A stretch of DNA of 64,000 nt from assembly GCF_009931115.1 (NCBI RefSeq), contig NZ_CP047491.1, positions 1,144,001-1,208,000 of the forward strand. The letters are read 5' to 3'. Both the position numbers and the translations under genes were made by a program. Of the stretch, positions 16,921-26,553 are shown piece after piece (positions within the stretch are counted from its first letter, which is position 1; the number at the start of each line of letters is the position of its first letter). The DNA comes from Microbulbifer hydrolyticus. GTDB taxonomy: Bacteria > Pseudomonadota > Gammaproteobacteria > Pseudomonadales > Cellvibrionaceae. The notes beneath the pieces are model-generated. The model was not told where the DNA came from. It worked only from the letters and a program-made list of their open reading frames with translations, and searched no databases.

Positions 16921-18651
16921 ATGCAAGATGCACACTCTCACTCCGCAATTTCCCAATCACCTGTGTGGCAGGCTCTGCAAGAGCAGGCTGCGCAGCTGAA
17001 GCGCCGCCGTCTTGCGGACCTGTTCGCGGGGGATCCACAGCGCGCTTCGGACTTCTCTCTCGAATTGCCGCAGTTTCTGCTGGATTTTTCCAAAAACCAC
17101 ATTGACCGGTCAGTTTTTGTAAATTTATTACGCTTGGCAGAGGAGGCCGGGCTGGACCAGTGGCGGGCTGATCTCTTTGCCGGTGAACCCATCAACGTGA
17201 CCGAGGGGCGCCCGGTTCTGCATCCTGCATTGCGCGGTGGCCTGGCCGAGGATCTGGAGATCGGTGGGGTCTCTGTCACAGGGGGGGTGGAGGCCGAGCT
17301 GCAGCGCTTGAAAGAGCTTGTAGTTTTACTACATAATGGCGCCCTGACTGGCTGCAGCGGTAAAAGGATTACCGATGTGGTCAATCTTGGCGTCGGCGGC
17401 TCGCACCTGGGGCCTCAGACTGCCATTGAGGCGCTGCGTGCCTACAGGAAGGGTGATGTCGCAGTGCACTTTGTCTCCAATGTGGATGGAGCCCAGCTCA
17501 CGGATGTGCTGGTCGGCCTGGACGCCGAATCGACCTTGTTTATTGTCTCGTCCAAGACGTTCACGACCAGCGAGACGATGACCAACGCGCGCAGTGCCCT
17601 CAAGTGGCTGCAGCGCGCGGCGCCGGATGAGGCTGTAGAAGTGCTTTTGCAGCGGCACTTTGTTGGGGTGACGGCCAGCCCGGAAAAGGCGCAGCAGTTC
17701 GGCATCTTGCCGGAGCGCACCTATCGCTTCTGGGATTGGGTTGGTGGCCGCTATTCACTGTGGTCGGTCATCGGGTTGCCCATCGCCATCGCCTGCGGGT
17801 TCGAGAACTTCCGGGCGCTACTCGATGGTGCGGCCGATATGGATCACCACTTCCGCGAAGCGCCATTTGCGCAGAATGCGCCGGTAATCATGGCGCTGCT
17901 GAGTGTCTGGTACTGCACGTTTATGGGGTACCCCGCCCACGCGGTACTGCCCTATGACCAGGCGCTGCATATGTTGCCCGCCTATCTGCAGCAGGCGGAT
18001 ATGGAGAGCAACGGCAAATCTACCAACCGTGCCGGGGTGGAGGTGGACTACGCAACTGGCCCCCTAATATGGGGGCAGACCGGGATCAACGGGCAGCATG
18101 CGTTCTATCAGTACCTGCACCAGAGCCCGGAAGTGGTGCCTGCAGACTTCATCGGCAGTGTGACCGCGGGGCACGACCTCGAAGGCCACCACGAGATCCT
18201 GTTGGCCAACATGTTCGCCCAGAGCCAGGCTCTGATGAACGGCGTGGACGCCGAGTCGGTTGGTCGTGAACTGGCAGCCAAGGGGTTGTCGCAAGAAGAA
18301 ATAAAAAGGCTCACCCCATTCAAAGTGCACAGGGGTGGAAAGCCCAGTAACACAATACTCTTGAAGGAGTTGGACCCCCGATCACTGGGAGGCTTGATTG
18401 CACTCTATGAGCACAAAATTTTTGTTCAGGGTGTGATTCTGCAAATTTATTCTTTTGATCAGTGGGGTGTGGAACTTGGTAAAGGTCTGGCCAGCAAGTT
18501 GGAGCCAAAATTGGCTGCTGCTGACCTGGCTGATGAAGACGATTCCACAGCCCAGCTGATCGAATACTACCGCCGTAACAAATGCGGCGCGGTTACTCCC
18601 ACGGAGCTACCTGAAGTCGAGGTGGCTGAGTCTGCTGGAGAACAGGCTTAG
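16921..18651 (+). CDS. pgi: Glucose-6-phosphate isomerase
   Basis: Cytoplasmic isomerase of 576 aa interconverting fructose-6-P and glucose-6-P. Here it would feed fructose-6-P from NagB into the Entner-Doudoroff route. Motifs seen: NLGVGGSHLGPQ, SKTFTTSETMTNA (the sugar-phosphate loop), FWDWVGGRYSLWS, and the late NGKSTNRAGVEVDY. The ATG at 16921 has AGGGG 7 nt upstream and gives the usual N-terminal length; an upstream in-frame ATG at 16819 would add 34 unlikely residues. It is the first gene of pgi-edd-zwf-pgl-eda-gap. Confidence 0.95.
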   Translation: MQDAHSHSAISQSPVWQALQEQAAQLKRRRLADLFAGDPQRASDFSLELPQFLLDFSKNHIDRSVFVNLLRLAEEAGLDQWRADLFAGEPINVTEGRPVLHPALRGGLAEDLEIGGVSVTGGVEAELQRLKELVVLLHNGALTGCSGKRITDVVNLGVGGSHLGPQTAIEALRAYRKGDVAVHFVSNVDGAQLTDVLVGLDAESTLFIVSSKTFTTSETMTNARSALKWLQRAAPDEAVEVLLQRHFVGVTASPEKAQQFGILPERTYRFWDWVGGRYSLWSVIGLPIAIACGFENFRALLDGAADMDHHFREAPFAQNAPVIMALLSVWYCTFMGYPAHAVLPYDQALHMLPAYLQQADMESNGKSTNRAGVEVDYATGPLIWGQTGINGQHAFYQYLHQSPEVVPADFIGSVTAGHDLEGHHEILLANMFAQSQALMNGVDAESVGRELAAKGLSQEEIKRLTPFKVHRGGKPSNTILLKELDPRSLGGLIALYEHKIFVQGVILQIYSFDQWGVELGKGLASKLEPKLAAADLADEDDSTAQLIEYYRRNKCGAVTPTELPEVEVAESAGEQA

Positions 18652-18696
18652 GAAAAGCGTGCGGCGAACCGATAAAAAACCGAAGAGTTAAGCAAA

Positions 18697-20529
18697 ATGG
18701 CAAACAAAACAGTGGTAAACAGTCGGATACAGGCGGTTACCGACAGGATCATCCGCCGCAGCGAGGAAACCCGGGCCAGCTACCTGGCTCAGGTAGAGCA
18801 GGCGCAGGGCAAAGGGCGCGCGCGCCACAAACTGTCCTGCGGTAACCTGGCGCATGCCATGGCAGCGTCCAGCGATCAGGATAAAAACCTGATCGCCTCC
18901 GGACATGGGCCAAATCTGGCCATTATCAATGCCTACAACGACATGTTGTCTGCGCATCAGCCCTACGGCACCTACCCTGAGATGTTAAAAGCGGAAGCAC
19001 TGCGCAATGGTGCAACCGCCCAGGTTGCCGGTGGCGTCCCCGCCATGTGTGATGGGGTTACCCAGGGGCAGCCGGGGATGGAACTATCGCTGTTTTCCCG
19101 CGATGTTATCGCCATGGCCACCGCTATTTCCCTCTCGCACGATATGTTTGACGGTGGCATGTACCTGGGTATTTGCGACAAGATTGTGCCCGGGCTGGTG
19201 ATTGGTGCTCTGTCATTTGGTCACTTGCCGGCTGTGTTTGTGCCGGCTGGCCCAATGCCCACCGGTCTCGCCAATGCGGAGAAAGTGCGCGTTCGCCAGT
19301 TGTACGCCGAGGGCAAAGTGGGCCGCAAAGAACTGCTCGAAGCCGAGAGTGCGTCCTACCACAGTGCCGGTACCTGCACCTTTTACGGCACCGCCAACAG
19401 CAACCAGATGCTGGTGGAAATCATGGGCCTGCAGCTGCCGGGGAGCTCGTTTGTAAACCCCGGTACCGAACTGCGTGATGCGCTGAACAAAGAGGCAGTC
19501 AAGCAGCTGGTGCAGATTACCGAGCCAAGTAACTACACGCCCATCGCGAAAATTCTCAGCGAAAAATCTTTCGTCAACGGCATCGTCGGCCTGCACGCTA
19601 CCGGCGGTTCCACCAACCACACCATGCACCTGATCGCGATGGCGCGCGCTGCCGGTATCCAGATTACCTGGCAGGACATGGCGGAGCTTTCCGAAATTGT
19701 CCCGCTGCTGTGCCACGTTTACCCGAACGGCACCGCGGACATCAATCACTTCGCTGCGGCGGGTGGTATGCAGTACCTGATTCGCGAATTGCTCGGTGCG
19801 GGTCTGTTGCACAACGATGTCAGCACTGTGCTCGGTCACTCCGGTATGGAGCCCTACACCTACGATCCTTTCCTGAACGAAGACAAGGATGGTCTGGTGT
19901 GGCGCCCGACTTCCGAAGAATCCGGGAACCCGGACATTATTCGCCCCGCCAGCGACCCATTCTCCAGCCACGGTGGCCTGCAACTGCTGCAGGGCAATCT
20001 CGGCAACAGCGTGATCAAGGTTTCCGCCCTGAAAACCCCGCAGCTGAAAGTGAAGGCGCCGGCGGTGGTGTTCGAAAGCCAGGACGCTCTGCTCGATGCC
20101 TTCAAGGCTGGTGAGCTGGAAAAAGATTTTGTCGCCGTGGTGCGTTTCCAGGGACCACAAGCAAACGGTATGCCGGAGCTGCACAAGCTGACGCCGTCTC
20201 TGGGTGTGTTGCAGGACCGAGGTTACAAGGTGGCACTGGTTACCGACGGTCGTATGTCGGGCGCATCCGGTAAAGTCCCGGCGGCCATCCATCTTTCCCC
20301 GGAAGCACTGGAAGGTGGTGTGGTAGCAAAAATCCAGAATGGTGATGTTATTGAGCTGGATGCGGAAGCCGGCGTTCTCAAAGTACATGTAAGTGATGAA
20401 GAGCTGGCTGCACGCGTGCCAGCGGAATGTGATCTGTCCGCCAATGCCGTAGGCATGGGGCGCGACCTGTTCACCAATATGCGCAAGCTCGCAAGCGGCG
20501 CGGAAACCGGTGGAAGCATTCTTTTTTAA
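18697..20529 (+). CDS. edd: 6-phosphogluconate dehydratase
   Basis: First dedicated Entner-Doudoroff enzyme, 610 aa, dehydrating 6-phosphogluconate to KDPG. It belongs to the IlvD/Edd iron-sulfur dehydratases. [19 protein letters not shown], the cluster-binding [16 protein letters not shown] and [14 protein letters not shown] are diagnostic of the Edd branch, and the late [19 protein letters not shown] matches the family C-terminal motif. It follows pgi by 45 bp. Confidence 0.96.
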   Translation: MANKTVVNSRIQAVTDRIIRRSEETRASYLAQVEQAQGKGRARHKLSCGNLAHAMAASSDQDKNLIASGHGPNLAIINAYNDMLSAHQPYGTYPEMLKAEALRNGATAQVAGGVPAMCDGVTQGQPGMELSLFSRDVIAMATAISLSHDMFDGGMYLGICDKIVPGLVIGALSFGHLPAVFVPAGPMPTGLANAEKVRVRQLYAEGKVGRKELLEAESASYHSAGTCTFYGTANSNQMLVEIMGLQLPGSSFVNPGTELRDALNKEAVKQLVQITEPSNYTPIAKILSEKSFVNGIVGLHATGGSTNHTMHLIAMARAAGIQITWQDMAELSEIVPLLCHVYPNGTADINHFAAAGGMQYLIRELLGAGLLHNDVSTVLGHSGMEPYTYDPFLNEDKDGLVWRPTSEESGNPDIIRPASDPFSSHGGLQLLQGNLGNSVIKVSALKTPQLKVKAPAVVFESQDALLDAFKAGELEKDFVAVVRFQGPQANGMPELHKLTPSLGVLQDRGYKVALVTDGRMSGASGKVPAAIHLSPEALEGGVVAKIQNGDVIELDAEAGVLKVHVSDEELAARVPAECDLSANAVGMGRDLFTNMRKLASGAETGGSILF

Positions 20530-20537
20530 CTGAATCC

Positions 20538-20570
20538 TGCGCGCGCTCTATCAAGCGTAGAGCGCGCGCA
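20538..20570 (+). repeat. Strong intercistronic hairpin between edd and zwf
   Basis: A 13-bp perfect stem (20538-20550 with 20558-20570) closes a 7-nt loop TCAAGCG. It has no T-run, so it is more likely an mRNA stability or processing element than a terminator. Confidence 0.7.
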
Positions 20571-20590
20571 ACTGTTTGAGAGCAAACACA

Positions 20591-22048
20591 ATGGCTAATT
20601 CATTTGACATGGTACTGTTTGGCGGCGGTGGAGATCTGTCGTTGCGCAAGCTGATCCCGGCGCTGTACCGGGCCTATATTGAAGGTGGCTTGAACAAAGA
20701 CACCCGCATCCTGCCAGTTTGTCGCCGTCAGGAAGACGCTGATGCCTATCTGAAAACCGCGCAGCAGGCCTTGAAGACGCATCTGCGCGACGGCGAATAC
20801 AGCGATAAAAGCTGGAAAGAGTTCAGCCCGCTTCTGCGCGCTGTCGCCCTCGATATATCCAAGCCCGACGAGCAGTGGGATGGGCTGGTGGATATCCTGG
20901 GCAAAGATACCGAGCGCACCCGACTGTTTTATCTGGCAATTCCCCCGGCGGTGTTCGGTCCCTGTTGTGAAAATCTTTCGATAAAAGGACTGATCCACGA
21001 GAACTCCCGCGTGGTGGTCGAAAAACCACTGGGCTACAACGCCAAGACCTCCGATGAGATCAATAGCAAGATTGCTGAGTTCTTCCCGGAAGATAATATC
21101 TTCCGCATCGACCATTACCTGGGTAAGGAAACCGTTCAGAACCTGCTGGCACTGCGCTTCAGTAACGTACTGTTCGAACACCTGTGGGATGCGAAAACCA
21201 TCGACCATATTCAGATCAGTATTTCAGAAACAGTGGGCCTGGAAGGGCGTGCGGGCTTCTATGATGACACTGGTGCAATGCGTGACATGGTGCAGAACCA
21301 TCTCCTGCAGTTACTGTGCCTGATTGCCATGGAATCGCCCAATAGCATGTCTGCGCGCAATATCCGGTCGGAAAAAATCAAGGTGCTTGAAGCACTGCGC
21401 CCGCTGACGGAAGGCAATGTGGATCAAAACATTGTCCGCGGTCAGTACGTGGCCGGCGGTCTCGGCAAGGAACTGGTGCCGGGCTATCTGGAAGAATTGA
21501 AGGCTGCCAACAGCACCACTGAGACCTTCGTTGCCATTCGTGCACATATCGACAACTGGCGCTGGACCGGTGTGCCGTTTTACCTGCGTACCGGCAAGCG
21601 TATGGAAAAACGCTGTGCGGAAATCGTCATTCAGTACAAGAAGGTTTCCCACAGTGTTTATCAGCCGGAGGCCGGTGAGGTATTGCCAAACCGCCTTGTT
21701 ATTCGCTTGCAGCCGGAAGAGAGCATCAAACTGGTGTTGATGGCGAAGAAGATGGATAGCCTCACCATGGAATTGCAGCCGGTGGAGTTGAACCTGACTC
21801 TGTCCGATACCTACGACAGTTTCAAAAGTGATGCGTACAAACGCCTGATGCTGGATGCGGCGGCCAATAACTCTGCGCTGTTCATTCACCGCGAGGAAGT
21901 TGCCGCGGCCTGGGCGTGGGTGGATCCGATCATCGACCACTGGCGCGATACTGCCAATCAGCCGCAACTGTATCGTGCGGGCACCTGGGGTCCACAGGCA
22001 TCCAACCAGCTACTGGCAGAAAACGGTCACCACTGGTTTAACCCCTGA
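20591..22048 (+). CDS. zwf: Glucose-6-phosphate 1-dehydrogenase
   Basis: Oxidises glucose-6-P to 6-phosphogluconolactone with NAD(P)+; 485 aa. The dinucleotide-binding loop FGGGGDLSLRKLIPALY is near the N terminus, and RIDHYLGKETVQN holds the catalytic Asp-His pair region. The GGGGDL loop replaces the commoner GASGDL. An in-frame TTG at 20576 would add five residues; I prefer the ATG at 20591, which gives MANSFDMVLFGGGGDL. It lies in the Entner-Doudoroff operon after the strong hairpin. Confidence 0.95.
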   Translation: MANSFDMVLFGGGGDLSLRKLIPALYRAYIEGGLNKDTRILPVCRRQEDADAYLKTAQQALKTHLRDGEYSDKSWKEFSPLLRAVALDISKPDEQWDGLVDILGKDTERTRLFYLAIPPAVFGPCCENLSIKGLIHENSRVVVEKPLGYNAKTSDEINSKIAEFFPEDNIFRIDHYLGKETVQNLLALRFSNVLFEHLWDAKTIDHIQISISETVGLEGRAGFYDDTGAMRDMVQNHLLQLLCLIAMESPNSMSARNIRSEKIKVLEALRPLTEGNVDQNIVRGQYVAGGLGKELVPGYLEELKAANSTTETFVAIRAHIDNWRWTGVPFYLRTGKRMEKRCAEIVIQYKKVSHSVYQPEAGEVLPNRLVIRLQPEESIKLVLMAKKMDSLTMELQPVELNLTLSDTYDSFKSDAYKRLMLDAAANNSALFIHREEVAAAWAWVDPIIDHWRDTANQPQLYRAGTWGPQASNQLLAENGHHWFNP

Positions 22049-22086
22049 TTGGCCGGGTGAACACCTCTAAGCAAGGTCTGAACGAC

Positions 22087-22797
22087 ATGGTTGAAGAAAA
22101 ATTTTTTGCAGACAGACAACGTCTCACACTGGCCCTGGCCAATGAATGCGCGGCCGTATTGCACGCGGGTATCAAGGCCAACGGTCAGGCCACATTTCTG
22201 GTAAGTGGTGGCAGTTCACCGGAGCCGGTGTACCGCGAGCTGTCCCGTCGCCCTTTACCCTGGCAAAACGTGAATGTTGCGCTGGTGGATGAGCGTTGGG
22301 TGGAAAAGGAAGAAGCCGGCAGCAATCTGGCGTTCATCTCCAACAGTCTGCTGCAAAACGAGGCCGCCAAGGCCCCGTGTCTGGGAATGAAAAATGCCGC
22401 GGCGACCCCGGCCGAGGGCGAGGCCGATTGCGAGCGCGCATACCAGGAACTGCCGCGACCATATGATGTATGTATTTTGGGAATGGGCAACGACGGACAC
22501 ACAGCTTCGTTTTTCCCCTATGCCGAAGGTCTGGATGACGCCCTGGATGCCAAGTCCGAAAAACTGTGCAAGGCGATCACGGCCAAGCAGAGTGCCGTGA
22601 CCGGCGTACATACCGAGCGCATGACGCTGACCCTATCCGCGATTTTGCAGGCGAAAGAAATCAAACTGCTGATTACCGGTGAAGAAAAACTCAAGGTCTA
22701 TCGCCAGGCGCTGCTTGGGGATGATGAGCAGGAAATGCCGGTGCGCAGTATTCTCAAGCAGGGGCTGAAGCCGGTTACTGTTTACTGGGCCCCCTAA
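22087..22797 (+). CDS. pgl: 6-phosphogluconolactonase
   Basis: Hydrolyses 6-phosphogluconolactone; 236 aa from the ATG at 22087 (AAGG about 10 nt upstream). A GTG at 22057, only 8 nt after the zwf stop, would add 10 residues and cannot be excluded. The protein has LVSGGSSPEPVYREL, NVALVDERWV and GMGNDGHTASFFP, all standard for the DevB/SOL-type lactonases, which share the NagB/RpiA fold. Its place between zwf and eda supports the assignment. Confidence 0.93.
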   Translation: MVEEKFFADRQRLTLALANECAAVLHAGIKANGQATFLVSGGSSPEPVYRELSRRPLPWQNVNVALVDERWVEKEEAGSNLAFISNSLLQNEAAKAPCLGMKNAAATPAEGEADCERAYQELPRPYDVCILGMGNDGHTASFFPYAEGLDDALDAKSEKLCKAITAKQSAVTGVHTERMTLTLSAILQAKEIKLLITGEEKLKVYRQALLGDDEQEMPVRSILKQGLKPVTVYWAP

Positions 22798-22839
22798 ATT
22801 AAATAACGAATGAATTTTGACGAGTTTTAGGACGTGATA

Positions 22840-23469
22840 ATGCAACAGACTCTGGTACCCGTATTGGAACAAGCTGGTGTTGTGCCGGTGATCGTAGTCG
22901 ATAAAGTCAGCGATGCGCTGCCGCTCGCTCAGGCGCTGGTCGAAGGCGGCCTGAATGTGCTGGAAGTAACCCTGCGCACAGAAGCGGCACTGGCCGCGGT
23001 GGAAGAGATTGCCAAGCACCTGCCGGACGCCTACGTCGGTACCGGTACCGTGTTGACTGCAGAGGATATCCGCCGCTCCGTGGATGCCGGTGCGACCTTC
23101 ATGGTAAGCCCGGGTGCCACCGAAGCGCTGCTGGACGCGGCAGACAATACAAAGGTACCGCTGTTGCCCGGTGCCTCAAACCCGTCAGAAGTCATGCGCT
23201 TGCTGGAACGCGGCTATCACTACCAGAAGTTCTTCCCTGCGGAAGCGGCCGGCGGCATCCCGATGTTGAAATCCATCGGTGGTCCCCTGGGTAAAGTGAA
23301 GTTTTGCCCCACCGGCGGTATCAGCCCGAAAAACGCAAGCGATTACCTGGGGCTGTCCAACGTAGTCTGTGTAGGCGGTTCCTGGATGGTCGCCCCGAAA
23401 CTGGTGGCAGAAAAAAATTGGGCGGAAATTACCCGTCTGGCCAGGGAGGCCTCGCTGTTGAAGGGCTGA
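22840..23469 (+). CDS. eda: KDPG aldolase (2-keto-3-deoxy-6-phosphogluconate aldolase)
   Basis: Trimeric class I aldolase of 209 aa splitting KDPG to pyruvate and glyceraldehyde-3-P. The motifs VLEVTLRTEAAL (with the active-site glutamate), GTGTVLTAEDI, and FKFFPAEAAGG-like YQKFFPAEAAGGIPML with the Schiff-base lysine (about residue 130) are clear. TAGGA lies 7 nt before the ATG at 22840; a GTG two codons upstream is less well placed. Confidence 0.95.
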   Translation: MQQTLVPVLEQAGVVPVIVVDKVSDALPLAQALVEGGLNVLEVTLRTEAALAAVEEIAKHLPDAYVGTGTVLTAEDIRRSVDAGATFMVSPGATEALLDAADNTKVPLLPGASNPSEVMRLLERGYHYQKFFPAEAAGGIPMLKSIGGPLGKVKFCPTGGISPKNASDYLGLSNVVCVGGSWMVAPKLVAEKNWAEITRLAREASLLKG

Positions 23470-23573
23470 TGCCCTGATCAGAGCTTATTTCGAGTAAGGA
23501 CATGTGCTGGGGGGGAGTACACCCGGTGCGAAAAAAAATTCATAAATTTTCAATTCACAGAGGGTGTAGCGAT

Positions 23574-24587
23574 ATGAAACTCAGAATTGCTATCAACGGC
23601 TATGGCCGCATCGGCCGCAACGTAACGCGTGCGATTTACGAGTCCGGCTATAACGATCGTATCCAACTGGTCGCGATCAACGATCTCGCACCAGTGGAAG
23701 CGAACGCTCACCTGACCCGGTTCGATACCGTTCACGGTCGTTTCAATACCGAAGTTGCGGTAGAGGGGGAAAACCTGGTCATTGGTGGCGACACCGTCAA
23801 GGTATGCCAGGAGCGCAATCCCGCCGCTCTGCCCTGGGGCGAGCTGGAAGTGGATCTGGTGCTGGAGTGTACCGGCCTGTTCACGGGTAAAGAAGCGGCC
23901 TCCCAGCACATGCAGGCTGGTGCGAAAGCGGTACTGATCTCCGCACCCTCCGGTGACGCGGATCTGACCGTGGTTTACGGCGTAAACGATGACAGGCTGA
24001 CTGCAGAGCACAAGGTGGTTTCCAACGCTTCCTGCACGACCAACTGTCTTGCCCCTGTAGCCAAGGTCCTGAACGAGGCGATTGGCATCGAGCGCGGCTT
24101 TATGACTACCGTGCACGCGTACACCAACGACCAGAATACCCAGGATGCAGTGCACAAAGATATCTATCGTGCACGCGCCGCTGCCGACAACATGATCCCA
24201 ACCAAAACCGGCGCCGCTGCCGCTGTTGGCCTGGTGCTGCCAGAGCTGAAGGGCAAGCTGGACGGCATGGCGGTACGTGTACCGGTAAACAACGTGTCTC
24301 TGGTGGACTGTCAGTTTATTGCCAGCCGCGAAACGACCGTCGAAGAAATCAACGCGATCATGAGCGACGCAGCCGGCACCATCAAAGGTGGCGTTCTGTC
24401 TTTCTGCGAGCAGCCATTGGTTTCTGTGGACTTTAATCACACTTCGGCGTCCAGCCACTTTGATGCCAACCACACCCGGGTGAACGGCAACCTGGTAAAA
24501 GTGATGGCCTGGTACGACAACGAGTGGGGCTTCTCCCACCGTATGCTCGACACCAGTCTCGCCATGGCCAAAGCTCTGGGCCTGTAA
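23574..24587 (+). CDS. gap: Glyceraldehyde-3-phosphate dehydrogenase, type I
   Basis: NAD-dependent GAPDH of 337 aa, processing the glyceraldehyde-3-P released by Eda. It shows [10 protein letters not shown] at the N terminus, the catalytic cysteine in [12 protein letters not shown] (about residue 155), and [12 protein letters not shown] at the C terminus. The ATG at 23574 has AGAGGGTG upstream; the longer frame from 23502 is not needed. The 104-bp gap after eda is the longest in the operon and A/T-rich, so an extra promoter there is possible. Confidence 0.95.
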   Translation: MKLRIAINGYGRIGRNVTRAIYESGYNDRIQLVAINDLAPVEANAHLTRFDTVHGRFNTEVAVEGENLVIGGDTVKVCQERNPAALPWGELEVDLVLECTGLFTGKEAASQHMQAGAKAVLISAPSGDADLTVVYGVNDDRLTAEHKVVSNASCTTNCLAPVAKVLNEAIGIERGFMTTVHAYTNDQNTQDAVHKDIYRARAAADNMIPTKTGAAAAVGLVLPELKGKLDGMAVRVPVNNVSLVDCQFIASRETTVEEINAIMSDAAGTIKGGVLSFCEQPLVSVDFNHTSASSHFDANHTRVNGNLVKVMAWYDNEWGFSHRMLDTSLAMAKALGL

Positions 24588-24629
24588 AGGCGACCGTAAC
24601 AACAGTCTGATAGCGGTGCACGCTATCGC

Positions 24630-24662
24630 ACCGGAGCGGGTGCAACATCCGCTCCGGTTTTG
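24630..24662 (+). terminator. Terminator after gap
   Basis: ACCGGAGCGG (24630-24639) pairs perfectly with CCGCTCCGGT (24649-24658), followed by TTTTG. A smaller hairpin GATAGCG-GTGCA-CGCTATC precedes it at 24609-24627. Together they likely end the pgi-gap operon before pyk. Confidence 0.75.
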
Positions 24663-24736
24663 CATTTGCAGTCAGCGCCGACTGCCATAAAAACAACATC
24701 CGTCTCACATCCAACCGATAAACGAATACCGCCAAT

Positions 24737-26173
24737 ATGATTCGCCATACCAAAATTGTTGCCACGCTCGGCCCGGGCACAGACAAGCCGCGTGTAATTG
24801 ACGAGATTATCCGTGCCGGCGTCAACGTCGTACGCCTGAACTTTTCCCACGGCAGTGCCGACGACCACCGCAAGCGGGTCGAGGAAGTACGCCGCGCAGC
24901 CGCCGAGCAAAACAAGCTGGTGGCCGTGCTCGGCGATCTGCAGGGGCCGAAGATTCGCATAGCCCGTTTTGCCGAAGGCAGCATCTTTCTTGAGAACAAC
25001 GCCGAGTTCACCCTCGACGCCGACTGCCCGAAAGAGGGCGGTAACCAGCAGCGCGTGGGTGTGGATTACCCGTCGCTGATCGCCGATTGCAAACCCGGCA
25101 ATATCCTGCTGCTGGACGATGGCAAGATCCGTCTTGAAGTGACCGGTGGTACGAACAGCAAGCTGTTCTGCCGCGTAATGCAGGGTGGCAAGCTGTCCAA
25201 CAACAAGGGTATCAACCTGTTGGGCGGCGGTCTGTCAGCGCCCGCGTTGACGGAGAAAGACTACGGGGACATCAAGCTTGCGGCAGAGCTGGATGTAGAC
25301 TTTCTGGCTGTCAGTTTCCCGCGTAGCGGTGAAGACCTGAATATTGCCCGCAATGCCATGCGTGAAGCGGGCAGTAATGCCGCCATCGTCGCCAAAGTGG
25401 AGCGCGCGGAAGCCGTGGGCAATGACGAGCAGATGGACGACATCATTCTGGCTTCCGATGTGATCATGGTCGCCCGCGGTGACCTGGGTGTGGAAATCGG
25501 TGATGCGGCACTGGTTGGTGTTCAGAAGAAGCTGATCAATCGTGCCAACGCGCTGAATCGTGGTGTGATTACCGCGACCCAGATGATGGAGTCGATGATC
25601 ACCAACCCGACTCCGACCCGCGCCGAAGTAATGGATGTGGCCAACGCGGTACTGGATGGCACGGATGCGGTGATGTTGTCCGCGGAAACCGCCGCTGGCG
25701 ATTTTCCGGTAGCCGCGGTGGAATCCATGGCAGAAGTGGTGGTGGGCGCCGAGCAGTACCTGGGCACTACCACGCGTCCGGCTGCAGACCGGTCGGCATC
25801 GGAATCCATCGACACCGTTATCGCGCAGGCAGCGATCGAGTCCGCTGCGCGTGTTGAAAACCTGTGCGCGGTAGCGGCACTCACGGAGTCTGGCCGCACT
25901 CCGCGTATCATGTCCCGCGCCACATCCCGGCTGCCCATTTATGCGCTCACACGCCATTCCCGCGTTGCGCGGCAGCTGGTACTGCTGCGCGGTGTGGAGC
26001 CCATCGAGTTCGACCCCGCCTCCGTGCCCCTGGGCCACCTGACCGATGCCATCATCGAAGTGCTGGGCTCGCGCGTTACCTTTGAGAAGGGCCAGCGTAT
26101 CCTGATCACCCAGGGTGAGCGCCTGAACATGGGCGGCGGCACCAGCTCCATGCGCATCAAGGAAATCGAATAA
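24737..26173 (+). CDS. pyk: Pyruvate kinase
   Basis: Converts phosphoenolpyruvate and ADP to pyruvate and ATP; 478 aa. Seen: TKIVATLGPGTDKP at the N terminus, VVRLNFSHG, the metal- and substrate-binding VARGDLGVEIG, and ITATQMMESMITNPTPTRAEVMDVANAVLDGTD is the typical pyruvate kinase signature region. It resembles the PykA (type II) form more than PykF, by overall look only. It follows the gap terminator, so it probably has its own promoter, but placement keeps it with the Entner-Doudoroff genes. Confidence 0.94.
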   Translation: MIRHTKIVATLGPGTDKPRVIDEIIRAGVNVVRLNFSHGSADDHRKRVEEVRRAAAEQNKLVAVLGDLQGPKIRIARFAEGSIFLENNAEFTLDADCPKEGGNQQRVGVDYPSLIADCKPGNILLLDDGKIRLEVTGGTNSKLFCRVMQGGKLSNNKGINLLGGGLSAPALTEKDYGDIKLAAELDVDFLAVSFPRSGEDLNIARNAMREAGSNAAIVAKVERAEAVGNDEQMDDIILASDVIMVARGDLGVEIGDAALVGVQKKLINRANALNRGVITATQMMESMITNPTPTRAEVMDVANAVLDGTDAVMLSAETAAGDFPVAAVESMAEVVVGAEQYLGTTTRPAADRSASESIDTVIAQAAIESAARVENLCAVAALTESGRTPRIMSRATSRLPIYALTRHSRVARQLVLLRGVEPIEFDPASVPLGHLTDAIIEVLGSRVTFEKGQRILITQGERLNMGGGTSSMRIKEIE

Positions 26174-26443
26174 GCGATCGACGCTTTCGAGCCCTGGCGG
26201 CAACCACGTCAACTTCATGACTGGCGTGGTTGCCGGCGCGCATCTCCGAACACCCGGGCGGAGCAGATCAGTCAATCGGATTGTGCAATTTTTGTCCTGC
26301 TCTGCGTCCAATCCTTGCACTGAAACTACCTCTACTGTCACTAATGGCAGGTCCGGCTCGCGCAAAGCGACAAATTTCCCGGATATTTTCTCCCTTCGCC
26401 TGTAGCTTTTTTATTTCATTCTGTGTATTGTCGATCTTGAGAA

Positions 26444-26457
26444 TGACAGCGCTATCA
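26444..26457. promoter_or_regulatory. LacI/NagR-type operator 1 upstream of TonB receptor
   Basis: TGACAGCGCTATCA, identical to the next site over 17 bases (AATGACAGCGCTATCAT). One half-site reads TGATA instead of TGACA, so it is less symmetric than the nagK and pgi sites. Confidence 0.75.
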
Positions 26458-26467
26458 TAAAAACTAA

Positions 26468-26481
26468 TGACAGCGCTATCA
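26468..26481. promoter_or_regulatory. LacI/NagR-type operator 2 upstream of TonB receptor
   Basis: Second identical TGACAGCGCTATCA, 24 bp downstream of the first and 73 bp before the receptor start. ATGACA (26467-26472) and TACAAG (26490-26495) have a 17-bp spacer, so the operator may overlap the promoter. Confidence 0.75.
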
Positions 26482-26553
26482 TTTGGCGGTACAAGGTGAA
26501 TAAAAAAGTTTCTAACCAAACCTTTATATCTATAAAAAAGGAAGGGGAAATCG

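Larger units (their letters stand above)
26174..26553 (+). promoter_or_regulatory. Control region of the TonB receptor / halogenase cassette
   Basis: This 380-bp stretch has no gene. It is A/T-rich in its last 150 bases and holds two identical LacI-type operators (26444 and 26468). A purine-rich ribosome binding site AAGGAAGGGG ends a few bases before the ATG at 26554. Confidence 0.65.

Noticed and set aside
17118..17132. HexR-like sequence TGTAAATTTATTACG
   Set aside because: It resembles the HexR operator of Entner-Doudoroff genes but lies inside the pgi coding region and has one imperfect end; likely chance.
19213..20388. 391-codon antisense ORF inside edd
   Set aside because: Long open frames opposite GC-rich conserved genes are common; edd is clearly the real gene.
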